The notes: generated by a model not told the origin, from the sequence alone. A stretch of 36,471 nt of DNA from JAICJJ01 sp039809985 (GCA_039809985.1 JBDHWC010000018.1:1-36471), one strand, 5' to 3'. Shown: positions 17,253-25,833, numbered from the stretch's first letter. Program-made: numbers and translations.

Positions 17253-17990
17253 TCAGACTGGGGGTTCAATCGACACCTTGTCGCCTTGCCGCGAGAGGTC
17301 GAGCGTCCAGGTCGCGGGGTGGGGCCGGTCGGCGGCAGGCGCTTCCGACATCGAGGCGCGGAGCAGGTCGTCGGTTTGCTGGTCGACCCAGAGGTCGACC
17401 GTCACCGGCGAGCCCTTGATGGTGTAGTAGGTGAGCGGCCCGATCACGTCCTGATCGACCTGCGCCTGCAGCCGGTAGACCTTCCGCCCGTCGATCTCCT
17501 CGTCGGGGAGTCGGCTGACGTTGGAGACCCGGCCCATCACCGGCCCGATCCCGTTCTGGTTGTCGAACAGGACAGTCGGCTGGTACTGGAACTCGGGCGG
17601 GGCGGGACCCCACGCGCCGGTCAGGATGTTCGTCACCCACGACTTGTCGCCGATGGTGATCAGTTGCAGGCTGACGGTGCGGCCGACGACTTCGACCTTG
17701 AAGGTGGTCACCACCCGGTCGGGACGCTGCAACTCGCCGCTGGCGGTCAGCAGGCGGATCGTATTGCCGCTGTCGACGAAGGTGTCGCCGTCGACCTTGA
17801 GCTCGAAGTGGACGGTCGGGGTCTCGGCCAGGCGACGGCTCGTCCGCTCCAGAATCTGGGCCGGCGTCAGGTCGGGGGCAGGGGCGGCGGTCGGCGCGAC
17901 GGCCGCCCCGCCGCAGCCGACGAGGACGAGGACGACGACCGCGGCGAGCAGCCAGCCGGCCCGGATGGTTGCCCTTGCCGAATACGTCAC
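17253..17990 (-). CDS. LppX/LprAFG-family lipoprotein
   Basis: A 245-residue secreted lipoprotein. The signal peptide has Arg at 6 and 10, a hydrophobic core at 12-24 and a lipobox LVGC with the lipidated cysteine at C26, followed by an Ala/Pro linker. The rest fits the LppX_LprAFG fold: an N-terminal helix (TPAQILERTSRRL), VHFELKVDG, alternating beta-strands, a KVYRLQAQV strand and a final VDLWVDQQTDDLLR segment. Known members (LprG, LppX) hold acylated lipids in a hydrophobic cavity. The GTG start is the only reasonable one before the signal peptide. It lies directly upstream of the MFS transporter on the same strand, probably as one operon. Confidence 0.83.
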   Translation of the reverse strand: MTYSARATIRAGWLLAAVVVLVLVGCGGAAVAPTAAPAPDLTPAQILERTSRRLAETPTVHFELKVDGDTFVDSGNTIRLLTASGELQRPDRVVTTFKVEVVGRTVSLQLITIGDKSWVTNILTGAWGPAPPEFQYQPTVLFDNQNGIGPVMGRVSNVSRLPDEEIDGRKVYRLQAQVDQDVIGPLTYYTIKGSPVTVDLWVDQQTDDLLRASMSEAPAADRPHPATWTLDLSRQGDKVSIEPPV

Positions 17991-18066
17991 GCCCGCACCG
18001 CTTCCCCGACGGCTCCGGCGACCCCCGCCGCCGCTCGCGCCATTGTCGTTTGGGTCGCGAGCCGCG

Positions 18067-18075
18067 TGCTATGAT
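18067..18075 (+). promoter_or_regulatory. Extended -10 promoter for the PP2C gene
   Basis: TGC-TATGAT (18067-18075) forms an extended -10 element with five of six -10 matches. It lies in the 128-bp divergent gap opposite the lipoprotein gene. Its position rules out the ATG at 18071 as the translation start and supports the GTG at 18119. Confidence 0.45.
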
Positions 18076-18118
18076 CGGCTGCCGTTACCAGCCGACCAAG
18101 AGGAGCCCGGACGCCGCC

Positions 18119-19033
18119 GTGAGCCACGCCTCCACCGCGCTCGTGCCACTCGATTTCGTCCTGGAGGTCGGCCGTGCGACCGACGTCGGCGGTCGCCCGT
18201 CGAACGAGGACGCGGTGCTGGCGACGGCGCTGGCCCCGGCGACGGGCGCGACCGAGCCGGTCTTCCTCCTCGCCGTGGCGGACGGGATGGGCGGACACGC
18301 GGACGGCGAGGTGGCCAGTCGGCTGGCGATCGAGACGCTGGCCGAGACGATCGGAACCGACCCGGGGCCGGACGCCGAGGCGGCCTTCCGGCAAGCGTTC
18401 CGGCGGGCGAACGATGCCATCCATGCCAAGGGGGCCGAGGCGGGCAGCGACCGGGCGATGGGCACCACGCTGGTCGCCGCGCTCGTGCGGGGCAAGCACG
18501 CCGCGATCGCCAGCGTCGGCGACAGCCGCGCCTATCTGGTGCGGGCGAACGGCCTGACCCAGATCACCAAGGACCACACGCTCGTCGCTGAGGAAGTCGC
18601 CAAGGGGCGGCTGAAGGCGGACGAGGCGCGGACCAGCCCGCAGCGCAACGTGCTGACCCACGCGCTCGGCAGTCGGGCGCGGCTCGAGTCGAAGCTGCCG
18701 CCGGTCTACGAGCTGACGCTCCTGCCGGACGACCGGCTGCTGCTTTGCAGCGACGGCTTCTACGACGTGCTGACCAATGCCGACATGATCGCCGCGATGG
18801 TCGGCCGACCGGCGCAGGAGTCGGCCCAGTTGCTGGTCGACCTTGCCAAGGAGCGCGGCACCTCCGACAACGTCAGCGCGGTCGTGCTGGAGGCGACGCC
18901 GACCCGCGTCTCGGTCGCGCCCGCGCCGCTGCCGAGCGGCCGGGGCGGTCCGTCGCCGGCGATGATCGCCATCGCCGCGCTCGTGGTCCTCGCGCTGCTG
19001 GCGGTGGCGTACCTGCTGCTCGTGCCGCATTGA
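18119..19033 (+). CDS. PP2C-type serine/threonine phosphatase, membrane-anchored
   Basis: A 304-residue PPM/PP2C phosphatase. It shows the metal-binding motifs in order: RPSNED (26-31), VADGMGGHADGE (53-64), ASVGDSRAYLV in the middle, LCSDGFYD, and TSDNVSAVV at about 252-260. A single C-terminal hydrophobic helix (about 281-302) ends at the C-terminus, so the catalytic domain should face the cytoplasm. I chose the GTG at 18119, preceded by AGAGGAG, over the ATG at 18071, which sits inside the likely -10 box. Such phosphatases reverse Hanks-type kinase signalling, but no kinase or FHA gene is nearby. It is divergent from the lipoprotein-MFS pair. Confidence 0.88.
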   Translation: MSHASTALVPLDFVLEVGRATDVGGRPSNEDAVLATALAPATGATEPVFLLAVADGMGGHADGEVASRLAIETLAETIGTDPGPDAEAAFRQAFRRANDAIHAKGAEAGSDRAMGTTLVAALVRGKHAAIASVGDSRAYLVRANGLTQITKDHTLVAEEVAKGRLKADEARTSPQRNVLTHALGSRARLESKLPPVYELTLLPDDRLLLCSDGFYDVLTNADMIAAMVGRPAQESAQLLVDLAKERGTSDNVSAVVLEATPTRVSVAPAPLPSGRGGPSPAMIAIAALVVLALLAVAYLLLVPH

Positions 19034-19207
19034 CCCGGGTGAGCAGGCACGCGAGTTCAACCACTGGCAATCGGATCGACGCCGCGATTCCTGTGCCGCC
19101 CGCGCGCCGCCAACCCCTGCGAGGAAGGGTGGCCGACAGCCGCCACGCTTCGATGCACGGTGCCTGATCGCGTTTTCACGCCTCGGCCGGCAACGCCCGC
19201 GGGCGCG

Positions 19208-20083
19208 ATGGTCATCGATGCGCACACCCACATCTTCCCTGACGAGGTGATGCACGACCGGTCGCGCTTCCTTCAGGCGGACCCCTGGTTCGGCGAACTC
19301 TACGCTTCCGAGAAGGCGGCCGTCATCGGGGCGACCGAGCTGCTCCGGGCGATGGACGCCGCCGGGGTCGACGGCGCGGTCGTCTGCGGCTGGCCTTGGC
19401 GCGACGCCGGGCTCTGCCGCTGGCACAACGACGCGCTGGCCGAGGCCGCGGCGGCGGCGGGCGGCCGCCTCGCGTGGCTGGCCATCGTCTCGCCAACCGA
19501 CTCGGTGGCCGCCGCCCGCGAGGCGGAGCGCGCGTTCGGGATGGGCGCGGCCGGCGTCGGCGAACTGAACGCCGACGCGCAGGGGTTCGCCTTGGACGAC
19601 TCGCGGGCGTTGGCCCCCTTGGCGGAGGTGTGCCTGGCACATGACCGGCCGGCGCTGTTCCACGCCTCGGAGCCGGTCGGCCATGCCTACCCGGGGAAGG
19701 GCACCGCCGTGCCGGCCAAGCTGGTGCGGATGCTCGCCGCCCATCCCGGCTGGCGGGTGACGCTGGCCCATTGGGGGGGCGGCCTGCCGTTCCACGAGCT
19801 GATGCCGGAGATCGCCGAGGTGGCCGCTCACGTCGCCTACGACAGCGCGGCCTCGACCTACCTCTTCCGGCCGCAGGTCTTCCGGGCGGTGCTCGACATC
19901 GTCGGACCGGAACGGGTGCTCTGGGGGAGCGACCACCCGGTGCTCGGCATGGGGCGGTTCCTGCGGCGAACCTTGGCGGACGGCAACCTGCGGCCGGAGG
20001 AGGTCGCGCCGGTGCTGGGCGGGAACGCCGAGCGCTGGTACGGTTTCGCCCCACCGGTCGGTGGCACCGACAAGGGGAGGTAG
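19208..20083 (+). CDS. Amidohydrolase family protein (amidohydrolase-2, ACMSD-like)
   Basis: A 291-residue TIM-barrel metal-dependent hydrolase or decarboxylase. The first strand carries DAHTH (H6 and H8 as metal ligands); further ligands are in FHASEPVGH (about 150), LAHWGGG (about 187) and GSDHPVLG (D at about 241). This order matches the COG2159 family. I start at ATG 19208 because the family normally begins M-hydrophobic-DAHTH. A GTG at 19160 would add 16 unconserved residues; neither start has a clear Shine-Dalgarno. A 174-bp upstream gap separates it from the PP2C gene and shows no convincing promoter. Substrate unknown. Confidence 0.8.
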   Translation: MVIDAHTHIFPDEVMHDRSRFLQADPWFGELYASEKAAVIGATELLRAMDAAGVDGAVVCGWPWRDAGLCRWHNDALAEAAAAAGGRLAWLAIVSPTDSVAAAREAERAFGMGAAGVGELNADAQGFALDDSRALAPLAEVCLAHDRPALFHASEPVGHAYPGKGTAVPAKLVRMLAAHPGWRVTLAHWGGGLPFHELMPEIAEVAAHVAYDSAASTYLFRPQVFRAVLDIVGPERVLWGSDHPVLGMGRFLRRTLADGNLRPEEVAPVLGGNAERWYGFAPPVGGTDKGR

Positions 20084-20089
20084 CCGCCG

Positions 20090-20225
20090 GAAGACAGCCG
20101 CGCCGCGGCAGCTCGGGGGCCGGGGGAGGGCTTGACCCGCTTCCGGACCAGTTGCTCCCCCTTTTCCTGCCGCGGCGGGACAGGGGGCTGGGGGAGAGGG
20201 CGGTTCCGGCGGGCCCGGCCGCGGG
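20090..20225. repeat. Degenerate copy of the dispersed palindromic repeat
   Basis: This stretch begins just after the amidohydrolase stop and aligns by eye with 28340-28480. Shared blocks are CCGGGGGAGGGCTTG, CCGGA-CAGTT-CTCCCCCT, and AGGGGGCTGGGGG followed by GAGGGCGGT. The terminal inverted repeats seen in the 28314-28515 copy are missing, so this looks like a decayed core. Confidence 0.5.
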
Positions 20226-20227
20226 AT

Positions 20228-20253
20228 GCACAGGCTGTGCTGTTGCTTTGACA
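20228..20253 (+). promoter_or_regulatory. Dyad and consensus -35 upstream of ruvA
   Basis: A perfect dyad GCACAG-G-CTGTGC (20228-20240) lies seven bases upstream of a perfect -35 TTGACA (20248-20253). The expected -10 region (about 20271) is poor. It may be a regulated promoter for ruvA, but it does not match the Bacillus-type LexA box. Confidence 0.3.
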
Positions 20254-20296
20254 CTTTCCCGTCTCAGTGCATTGGCAGGCAGGGACAGGAGCGGGA

Positions 20297-20878
20297 ATGA
20301 TCGCGGGACTGCGAGGCCGACTCGAATCGAAACTGTCCGACGCGCTGCTGGTCGAGGTCGGCGGCGTGGTCTACCGGGTCAACACCAGCGGCGCGACGCT
20401 CGACGAGGTCGGCGCGGTCGGCGAAGAGGTGCGGGTGGTCACCCATCTCGTCGTTCGCGAGGACCAATTGGCGCTCTACGGCTTCGCCACCAGCGAGGAA
20501 TTGCGGTCGTTCGAGACGCTGATCGGCGTCACCGGCATCGGGCCGAAACTGGCGACGGCGATTCTCTCGACCCTCCGCGGCGACCGCCTGACGGCGGCGA
20601 TCAACAACGAGGACGCCGCCCTCCTCGGCTCGGTGTCGGGCGTCGGCCGGAAGACGGCGGCCCGTCTGATCCTCGAGTTGCGCGGCAAGCTGGTCGCCTC
20701 CGGCCCCGTCGCGGGCGGGCCGGTCAGCCACGAAGACCGCGAGGTGCTGGAGGCGCTCCGTTCGCTCGGCTACACGGCGGCGGAGGCGCAGTTCGCGGTC
20801 TCCCGGCTGCCAGCCGCGGGCGGCGAGGGGGTTGAGCAGCGCGTGGTCGCGGCCCTGCGCGAACTGTCGGAGGGGTAG
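20297..20878 (+). CDS. ruvA: Holliday junction branch migration protein RuvA
   Basis: A 193-residue RuvA of standard length. It has an N-terminal OB domain (MIAGLRGRLESK, then HLVVREDQLALYGF), two helix-hairpin-helix motifs (GVTGIGPKLA near 78-87 and SVSGVGRKTA near 113-122) and a C-terminal domain III that contacts RuvB (EALRSLGYTAAEAQ). RuvA tetramers bind four-way junctions and load the RuvB motor. The ATG has ACAGGAGCGGG upstream. Neither ruvB nor ruvC is adjacent. The gene converges on hisD with only three bases between the stop codons. Confidence 0.95.
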   Translation: MIAGLRGRLESKLSDALLVEVGGVVYRVNTSGATLDEVGAVGEEVRVVTHLVVREDQLALYGFATSEELRSFETLIGVTGIGPKLATAILSTLRGDRLTAAINNEDAALLGSVSGVGRKTAARLILELRGKLVASGPVAGGPVSHEDREVLEALRSLGYTAAEAQFAVSRLPAAGGEGVEQRVVAALRELSEG

Positions 20879-20881
20879 CGG

Positions 20882-22255
20882 CTACCCGGATCGGCCGAGC
20901 CGCTTCTCGATCGCCCGAGCGTGCCCCTCGAGGCCCTCGGCCCGGGCGAGGGCCATGGTGGCCGGGCCGAGCCGCTCGATCGCGCGCTGGTTCGCGCCGA
21001 TCACGCTGATCACCTTCAGGAACTCGGCGACGTGGATCGGAGACGAGAAGCGCGCGGTGCCGCCCGTCGGCATCACGTGGCTGGGGCCGGCGGTGTAGTC
21101 GCCGAGGGCCTCCGGGCTCGCCTCGCCGACGAAGACGCCCCCCGCGTGCCGGACGAGCGGCACGGCGGCCCACGGGTCGCGCAGCAGCAGGCAGAGGTGC
21201 TCCGGGGCGTAGCGGTTGGCGAGGTCGATCGCGGTCGGCACGTCCGGCACGACGACGACCAGCCCGTTGGCGGCGAGCGACTGCCCGGCGATGGCGCGGC
21301 GCGGCAGATCTGCCAACTGGGCGGCGACCTCGCGCCGAACCGAGTCGGCGAGGGCGCGGCTGGTGGTGACGAGGATGGCCGAGGCCATCTGGTCGTGCTC
21401 GGACTGGGCGAGCAGGTCGGCGGCGGCGAGGACCGGGTCGGCCGACTCGTCGGCGACGACGAGCGTCTCGGTCGGCCCCGGCAGCTGGTCGATGGCGACG
21501 ACGCCGTAGACCCGTTGTTTGGCGAGGACGACGAAGAGGTTGCCGGGGCCGAAGATCTTGTCGACGTGGGGGATCGTCGCGGTGCCGTGGGCCATCGCCG
21601 CGATCGCCTGCGCCCCGCCGACGCGGAAGACGCGGTCGACCCCGGCCACCTCGGCCGCGGCGAGGATCAGCGGCGAGATCTCGCCGTCCGGGCCGGGCGG
21701 CGAGCAGACGACCGTCTCGCCGACACCGGCGACCTTGGCCGGGACTGCGGTCATCAGCAGGGTTGACGGGTAGACCGCCTGGCCGCCCGGCACGTAGAGC
21801 CCGACCCGGTCGAGCGGGCGCACGATCTGGCCGAGCGCGCCCTCGTCGTTCCACTCGAGCCACGAGGTCCGCAGTTGCTTGCGGTGGAAGGCGGCGATCT
21901 GCTCGGCCGAGATGCGCAGGGCCGCCTGCAGTTCGGGGTCGAGGCCGGCGAGTGCGAGGGCGCGCGTCTCGCGCGGCACCTCGACCACGTCGGGGACGCG
22001 GCCGTCAAAGGCGGCGGTGAAGCGGGCGACGGCCGCGTCCCCCTCGGTCCGCACCGCCTCGACGATCCGGTCGACCACCTGGACGGCGGTCAGCTCCTCA
22101 CCGAAGACGCGAAGGATGCCCTCGCGCGCCCGCTCGGAGAGCGGTGTTTCCTCGAAGCCGCGCCGCCGTGTCAGGAGACGCCGCGCTTCGTCCAAGTCGG
22201 TGACCAGCCGCGGCGCGCCCAGTGCCTCGGGAGCGGTTGTCAGCATCTCTGCCAT
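20882..22255 (-). CDS. hisD: Histidinol dehydrogenase
   Basis: A 457-residue HisD, the zinc enzyme that oxidises L-histidinol to L-histidine with two NAD+. The zinc and catalytic motifs are all visible: AQSEHDQ, NRYAPEHL and DYTAGPSHVMPTGGTARF, with the nucleotide-binding region LYVPGGQAVYPS and the IFGPGN block. The start ATG at 22255 has GAGGAG close upstream. It lies 37 bases downstream of pheT on the same strand, separated only by a triple octamer repeat, so it is probably transcribed with pheS-pheT. No other his genes are in the window. Confidence 0.93.
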   Translation of the reverse strand: MAEMLTTAPEALGAPRLVTDLDEARRLLTRRRGFEETPLSERAREGILRVFGEELTAVQVVDRIVEAVRTEGDAAVARFTAAFDGRVPDVVEVPRETRALALAGLDPELQAALRISAEQIAAFHRKQLRTSWLEWNDEGALGQIVRPLDRVGLYVPGGQAVYPSTLLMTAVPAKVAGVGETVVCSPPGPDGEISPLILAAAEVAGVDRVFRVGGAQAIAAMAHGTATIPHVDKIFGPGNLFVVLAKQRVYGVVAIDQLPGPTETLVVADESADPVLAAADLLAQSEHDQMASAILVTTSRALADSVRREVAAQLADLPRRAIAGQSLAANGLVVVVPDVPTAIDLANRYAPEHLCLLLRDPWAAVPLVRHAGGVFVGEASPEALGDYTAGPSHVMPTGGTARFSSPIHVAEFLKVISVIGANQRAIERLGPATMALARAEGLEGHARAIEKRLGRSG

Positions 22256-22264
22256 GCTCTCCTC

Positions 22265-22288
22265 GACTTCCCGACTTCCCGACTTCCC
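22265..22288. repeat. Tandem octamer repeat x3 between pheT and hisD
   Basis: Three perfect copies of GACTTCCC (plus strand) run head to tail, followed by GA. On the mRNA strand this reads GGGAAGTC x3 just upstream of the hisD ribosome-binding site. Slippage-prone; it may alter the spacing or strength of translation initiation. Confidence 0.85.
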
Positions 22289-22292
22289 GAGG

Positions 22293-24734
22293 CTATGTCC
22301 GCAGCTCGCCTTTGACCCGCTGCCCGAGCACCTTGCCGATCCGGTCGCGAACCTTGCCAAGCTCCGCGTCGGTGAGGGCCCGGTCGGGGGCGGTGAAAGT
22401 GACGCGGTAGGCGAGGCTCTTGCGTCCCTCACCGAGCTGCGGGCCGCGGTAGACGTCGAAGAGGGCGATGCCGGTGGCGAGCGCGCCCGCGCCGCCGAGG
22501 AGCGCGGCCTCGACGGCGGCGGCCGGCGTCTCCTCGCTGACGACGACGGCGAAATCTTGCTGCACCGGCAGGTAGCGGGGCGACTTGGCCCCGGCGACTG
22601 GCGATGCCGCGGCCCGCAGCGCGTCGAGGTCGAGCTCGGCCACGGCGACGCGCGGCACCTCGATCCCGAAGGATTCGGCGACGTCGGGCCGCAGTTCCCC
22701 GAGCAAACCGACCCGGTGCTCCCCGAGGCACAGCTCGGCGGCGCGGCCGGGATGGAGGGCCGGGTGCTCGGCGCGGGCGACGTGCCAGTCGGCGACGCCG
22801 AGCCGCCCGAGCAGCGTCTCGACGACGCCCTTCAGGTCGAAGTAGTCGAGGTCCCCTTCGACGGCGAAACGGCTGACCGGCTCCCGCCGGCCGGCGAGGA
22901 CAAGGGCGACCAGCGGTTGCTCGTTCGGCAGTTCCTCGCCGCTGGGGAGGAAGGCGCTGCCGACCTCGAACAGGCGGACCCCGGACTCGTGCTTCAAGTT
23001 CGCGGCGGCGACGTCGAGCAGTCCCGACAGCAGCGTCGGCCGCAACAGGTCGCGGTCGCTCTGGAGCGGGTTGCGGAGACGCAACAGGTCGGCAACCGGG
23101 ACCGTACGCAGGAAGCCGAGACCATCCCCCTCGTCGCCCAGCCGGCGCAGGTCGGCTTCGCCGACCGTGACGTAGGGGATCGCCTCGAACAGGCCGCTGG
23201 CGGCGAGCGTCTGCCGCGCCGTGCGGGCGAAGAGGTGGCGCGGGTCGCGCCGCACCGGCGCGGTGCGGCCGGTCGGCAACGTCTCCGGCAGGGTGTCGTA
23301 GCCGATGACCCGGGCCGCCTCCTCGACGATGTCGGCCGCCTGCGTGACGTCGGAGCGGAAGGTCGGGATCGTCACGGCCATGGTGGCGTCGCCGCCGCTG
23401 CCGCTCAGCACGGGCGCGAACCCGAGCCGGGCGAGCGCGTCGGCAATCGCTGCTGGTTCCCAGCGGACGCCAAGCAGGCGCTCGAACTCGGAGACCGGCA
23501 CGGTCAGGCTGCGGGGGGCGACGGGGCTCGGGTAGACGTCACGATAGCCGACGACGCGGCTGCCGGGGCAGAGCCCGAGGATCAGTTCGACGGCGCGGGC
23601 GGCCGCCGGACCGGCGAGAGTTGGGTCGAGCCCTCGTTCGAACCGGGAGGCGGCGTCGGAGCGGAGCCGCAGGAGACGGGAGGTGTGGCGGATCGACGCC
23701 ATGTTGAAGTTGGCCGCCTCGAGGATGATCCGGCTCGTCGCGTCGGAGACCTCGCTGTCGACGCCGCCCATGACGCCGGCGATGCCGATCGGCTCCGACG
23801 CCCCGGCGATGAGGAGCATGTCGGGGGTCAGGTCGCGCCGCTGGTGGTCGATCGTCTCCATCGACTCGCCCGGCCGCGCCCGGCGAATGACGATCCGCTC
23901 GCCGTCGACCGCCGTTCGGTCGAAGGCGTGCAGCGGCTGTCCCATCTCGAGCATCACGTAGTTGGTGACGTCGACGAGGTTGCTGATCGGACGGAGGCCG
24001 GCGTGCCGCAACCGCTGCGTCAGCCATTCGGGCGACGGCCCGACGCTGACGCCGTCGATCTCGACCGCGATGTATCGGGCGCAGAGATCCGGGTCAGCGA
24101 TGGTGACGAAGTCGGCAGCGGAGGGAGGCACGGCGCTCAGGTCGGTCGCTGCGGGCGGGTGGAGCGGCTTGCCGGTGAGCGCGCCGACCTCGCGGGCGAT
24201 GCCCAGCACCGAGAAGGCGTGGACGAGGTTCGGGGTGATCTCGAACTCGATCACCGTGTCGCCGAGGTAGTCGGCAAGCGGCGTGCCGACCGGCGCGTCG
24301 TCCGGCAGGACGAGGATCCCCTCGTGCTCCTCGGAGAGGTCGAGTTCCTTCTCGGAGCAGACCATCCCCTCCGACTTGACGCCGCGGATGACGCCCGGCT
24401 TCAGCGTCTTCCAGACGCGGGCCTCGCTGTGGCCGTCGATCAGGCGCGCGCCGGCGAGGGCGAGGGCGACCTTCTGCCCGGCCCGGATGTTCGGCGCGCC
24501 GGTGACGACCGTCAGGCGGTGCTCGCCGGCCTCGACCGTGGCGAGGACGAGGCGGTCGGCGTCGGGGTGGCGGACGACGGTCTCGACGTGGCCGACGTAG
24601 ACCTTGTCCCACGCCTCGCCGATCCGCTCGATCTTCTCCGCCTCGAGGCCGGCCATCGTCAGGCGGCGGGCGAGTTCGGCGGGGGGCAGGTCGATGTCGA
24701 CGTAGTCGGCCAGCCACTTCAGGGGGACGCGCAT
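22293..24734 (-). CDS. pheT: Phenylalanyl-tRNA synthetase beta subunit
   Basis: An 813-residue PheT of normal length. It starts MRVPLKWLADYVD, followed by the EMAP-II-like tRNA-binding domain (VGHVETVVRHPDADRL at about 46-61, then GAPNI), the B3/B4 editing domain and B5 domain (RSDVTQAADIVEEAARVIGYD), a catalytic-like core, and a C-terminal FDX-ACB anticodon-binding domain (YRVTFTAPDRALTDAE). It forms the alpha2-beta2 enzyme with PheS, encoded 55 bases upstream on the same strand. Expression should follow the Phe T-box upstream of pheS. Confidence 0.96.
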   Translation of the reverse strand: MRVPLKWLADYVDIDLPPAELARRLTMAGLEAEKIERIGEAWDKVYVGHVETVVRHPDADRLVLATVEAGEHRLTVVTGAPNIRAGQKVALALAGARLIDGHSEARVWKTLKPGVIRGVKSEGMVCSEKELDLSEEHEGILVLPDDAPVGTPLADYLGDTVIEFEITPNLVHAFSVLGIAREVGALTGKPLHPPAATDLSAVPPSAADFVTIADPDLCARYIAVEIDGVSVGPSPEWLTQRLRHAGLRPISNLVDVTNYVMLEMGQPLHAFDRTAVDGERIVIRRARPGESMETIDHQRRDLTPDMLLIAGASEPIGIAGVMGGVDSEVSDATSRIILEAANFNMASIRHTSRLLRLRSDAASRFERGLDPTLAGPAAARAVELILGLCPGSRVVGYRDVYPSPVAPRSLTVPVSEFERLLGVRWEPAAIADALARLGFAPVLSGSGGDATMAVTIPTFRSDVTQAADIVEEAARVIGYDTLPETLPTGRTAPVRRDPRHLFARTARQTLAASGLFEAIPYVTVGEADLRRLGDEGDGLGFLRTVPVADLLRLRNPLQSDRDLLRPTLLSGLLDVAAANLKHESGVRLFEVGSAFLPSGEELPNEQPLVALVLAGRREPVSRFAVEGDLDYFDLKGVVETLLGRLGVADWHVARAEHPALHPGRAAELCLGEHRVGLLGELRPDVAESFGIEVPRVAVAELDLDALRAAASPVAGAKSPRYLPVQQDFAVVVSEETPAAAVEAALLGGAGALATGIALFDVYRGPQLGEGRKSLAYRVTFTAPDRALTDAELGKVRDRIGKVLGQRVKGELRT

Positions 24735-24789
24735 CGGGTGGTCCTCGCGGTCGTGGGTCGCGGCTTCGGGTCGGTGAGCGGGCGTCGCC

Positions 24790-25833
24790 TCAGGCGGCGC
24801 GGGCGAACTGGCGGAGGAAGCGGAGGTCGTTGCCGGCGAAGGCGCGGACGTCGTCGACGCCGGTCTGCATCATCACCAGCCGCTCGATGCCGAGGCCGAA
24901 GGCGAAGCCGCTGACCTTGGCCGGGTCGTAGCCGACGCCGCGCAGGACGTTCGGGTGAACCATCCCCGCGCCGCCGAGCTCCAGCCAGCCGGAGCCCTTG
25001 CAGACGCGGCACCCCTTGCCGTTGCAGATCGCGCAGTCGACCGCGAAGTCGACGCCCGGTTCGACGAAGGGGAAGAAGTCGCAGCGGAAGCGGATCCGCC
25101 GCTCCTTGCCGAAGAGTTGGCGGGCCAGTTCGGCGAGGACGCCCTTCAGGTCGGCCATCGTGATGTTGGTGTCGACCGCGAGCCCCTCGAGCTGGTGGAA
25201 GGCCCACTCGTGCGAGGCGTCCTGCGCCTCGAACCGGTAGACGCGGCCCGGCACGACGACGCGGACGGGCGGGTCGGTCTGCTCCATCGTCCGCGCCTGC
25301 ATCGGCGAGGTGTGGGTGCGGAGGACGATCTCGCCCGGGGCGTCGACGATGATGGTGTCCCAGACGTCGCGGGCTGGGTGGTCGCTCGGGATGTTGAGCA
25401 GGTCGAAGTTGTAGTGCCCGGTCTCGACCTCCGGCCCGAAGACGGTCTGGAAGCCGAGGAGGGCGAAGATCTCGCTCAGGTTGTCGATCATGGCGGTGAT
25501 CGGGTGGATCGCCCCGATCGTCGGCACCCGCCCCGGCAAGGTGACGTCAACCCCGTCGTCGGCGAGGCGCTGGTCGAGGGCGGCCCCGCGCAGGCCGCTC
25601 TCCCGCTCCGCGTAGGCGGCGGCGAGTTCCTGCTTCAGCAGGTTCGCGCCGCGACCGGCGGTGGGCCGCTCCTCGGGCGAGAGGCCGCCGAGGCCGCGCA
25701 GGAACTGGGTGAGCTCCCCCTTCGGGCCGAGGTAGGCGCGTTCCCACGCCTCGCCGGCGGCGAGGTCGGTCGCCGCGTCGAGGGCGGCGAGGGCGCGGCC
25801 CCGGAGGTCGTCGAGTTGGTCCTGGATCGTCAT
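24790..25833 (-). CDS. pheS: Phenylalanyl-tRNA synthetase alpha subunit
   Basis: A 347-residue PheS with an N-terminal coiled-coil tRNA-binding arm and a class II catalytic core. Motif 1 lies near HPITAMIDNLSEIF, motif 2 is FRCDFFPFVEPGVDF, motif 3 is FAFGLGIERLVM, and the phenylalanine-site region is RTHTSPMQ. An insertion with CxxC...CxxC (CAICNGKGCRVCKG, about 264-277) should bind zinc; it occurs in many bacterial PheS proteins. The ATG at 25833 was chosen because it fits the usual MTIQDQLDDL opening; a longer frame upstream would run into the T-box terminator. Confidence 0.96.
   Translation of the reverse strand: MTIQDQLDDLRGRALAALDAATDLAAGEAWERAYLGPKGELTQFLRGLGGLSPEERPTAGRGANLLKQELAAAYAERESGLRGAALDQRLADDGVDVTLPGRVPTIGAIHPITAMIDNLSEIFALLGFQTVFGPEVETGHYNFDLLNIPSDHPARDVWDTIIVDAPGEIVLRTHTSPMQARTMEQTDPPVRVVVPGRVYRFEAQDASHEWAFHQLEGLAVDTNITMADLKGVLAELARQLFGKERRIRFRCDFFPFVEPGVDFAVDCAICNGKGCRVCKGSGWLELGGAGMVHPNVLRGVGYDPAKVSGFAFGLGIERLVMMQTGVDDVRAFAGNDLRFLRQFARAA

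Noticed and set aside
14192..17419. More than 1000-codon open frame on the plus strand across xylB and the MFS gene.
   Set aside because: Shadow of two genuine minus-strand genes; no recognisable domain or start signal.
18071..18118. ATG at 18071 as start of the PP2C gene.
   Set aside because: It lies inside the TGC-TATGAT extended -10 and adds 16 unconserved residues; the GTG at 18119 has AGAGGAG upstream.
19160..19207. GTG at 19160 as start of the amidohydrolase.
   Set aside because: The family usually begins right before the DAHTH strand, and the extra residues show no conservation; kept only as an alternative.
21879..24914. More than 1000-codon open frame on the plus strand opposite pheT and hisD.
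   Set aside because: Antisense to pheT/hisD, whose motifs are complete; composition typical of GC-bias artefacts.
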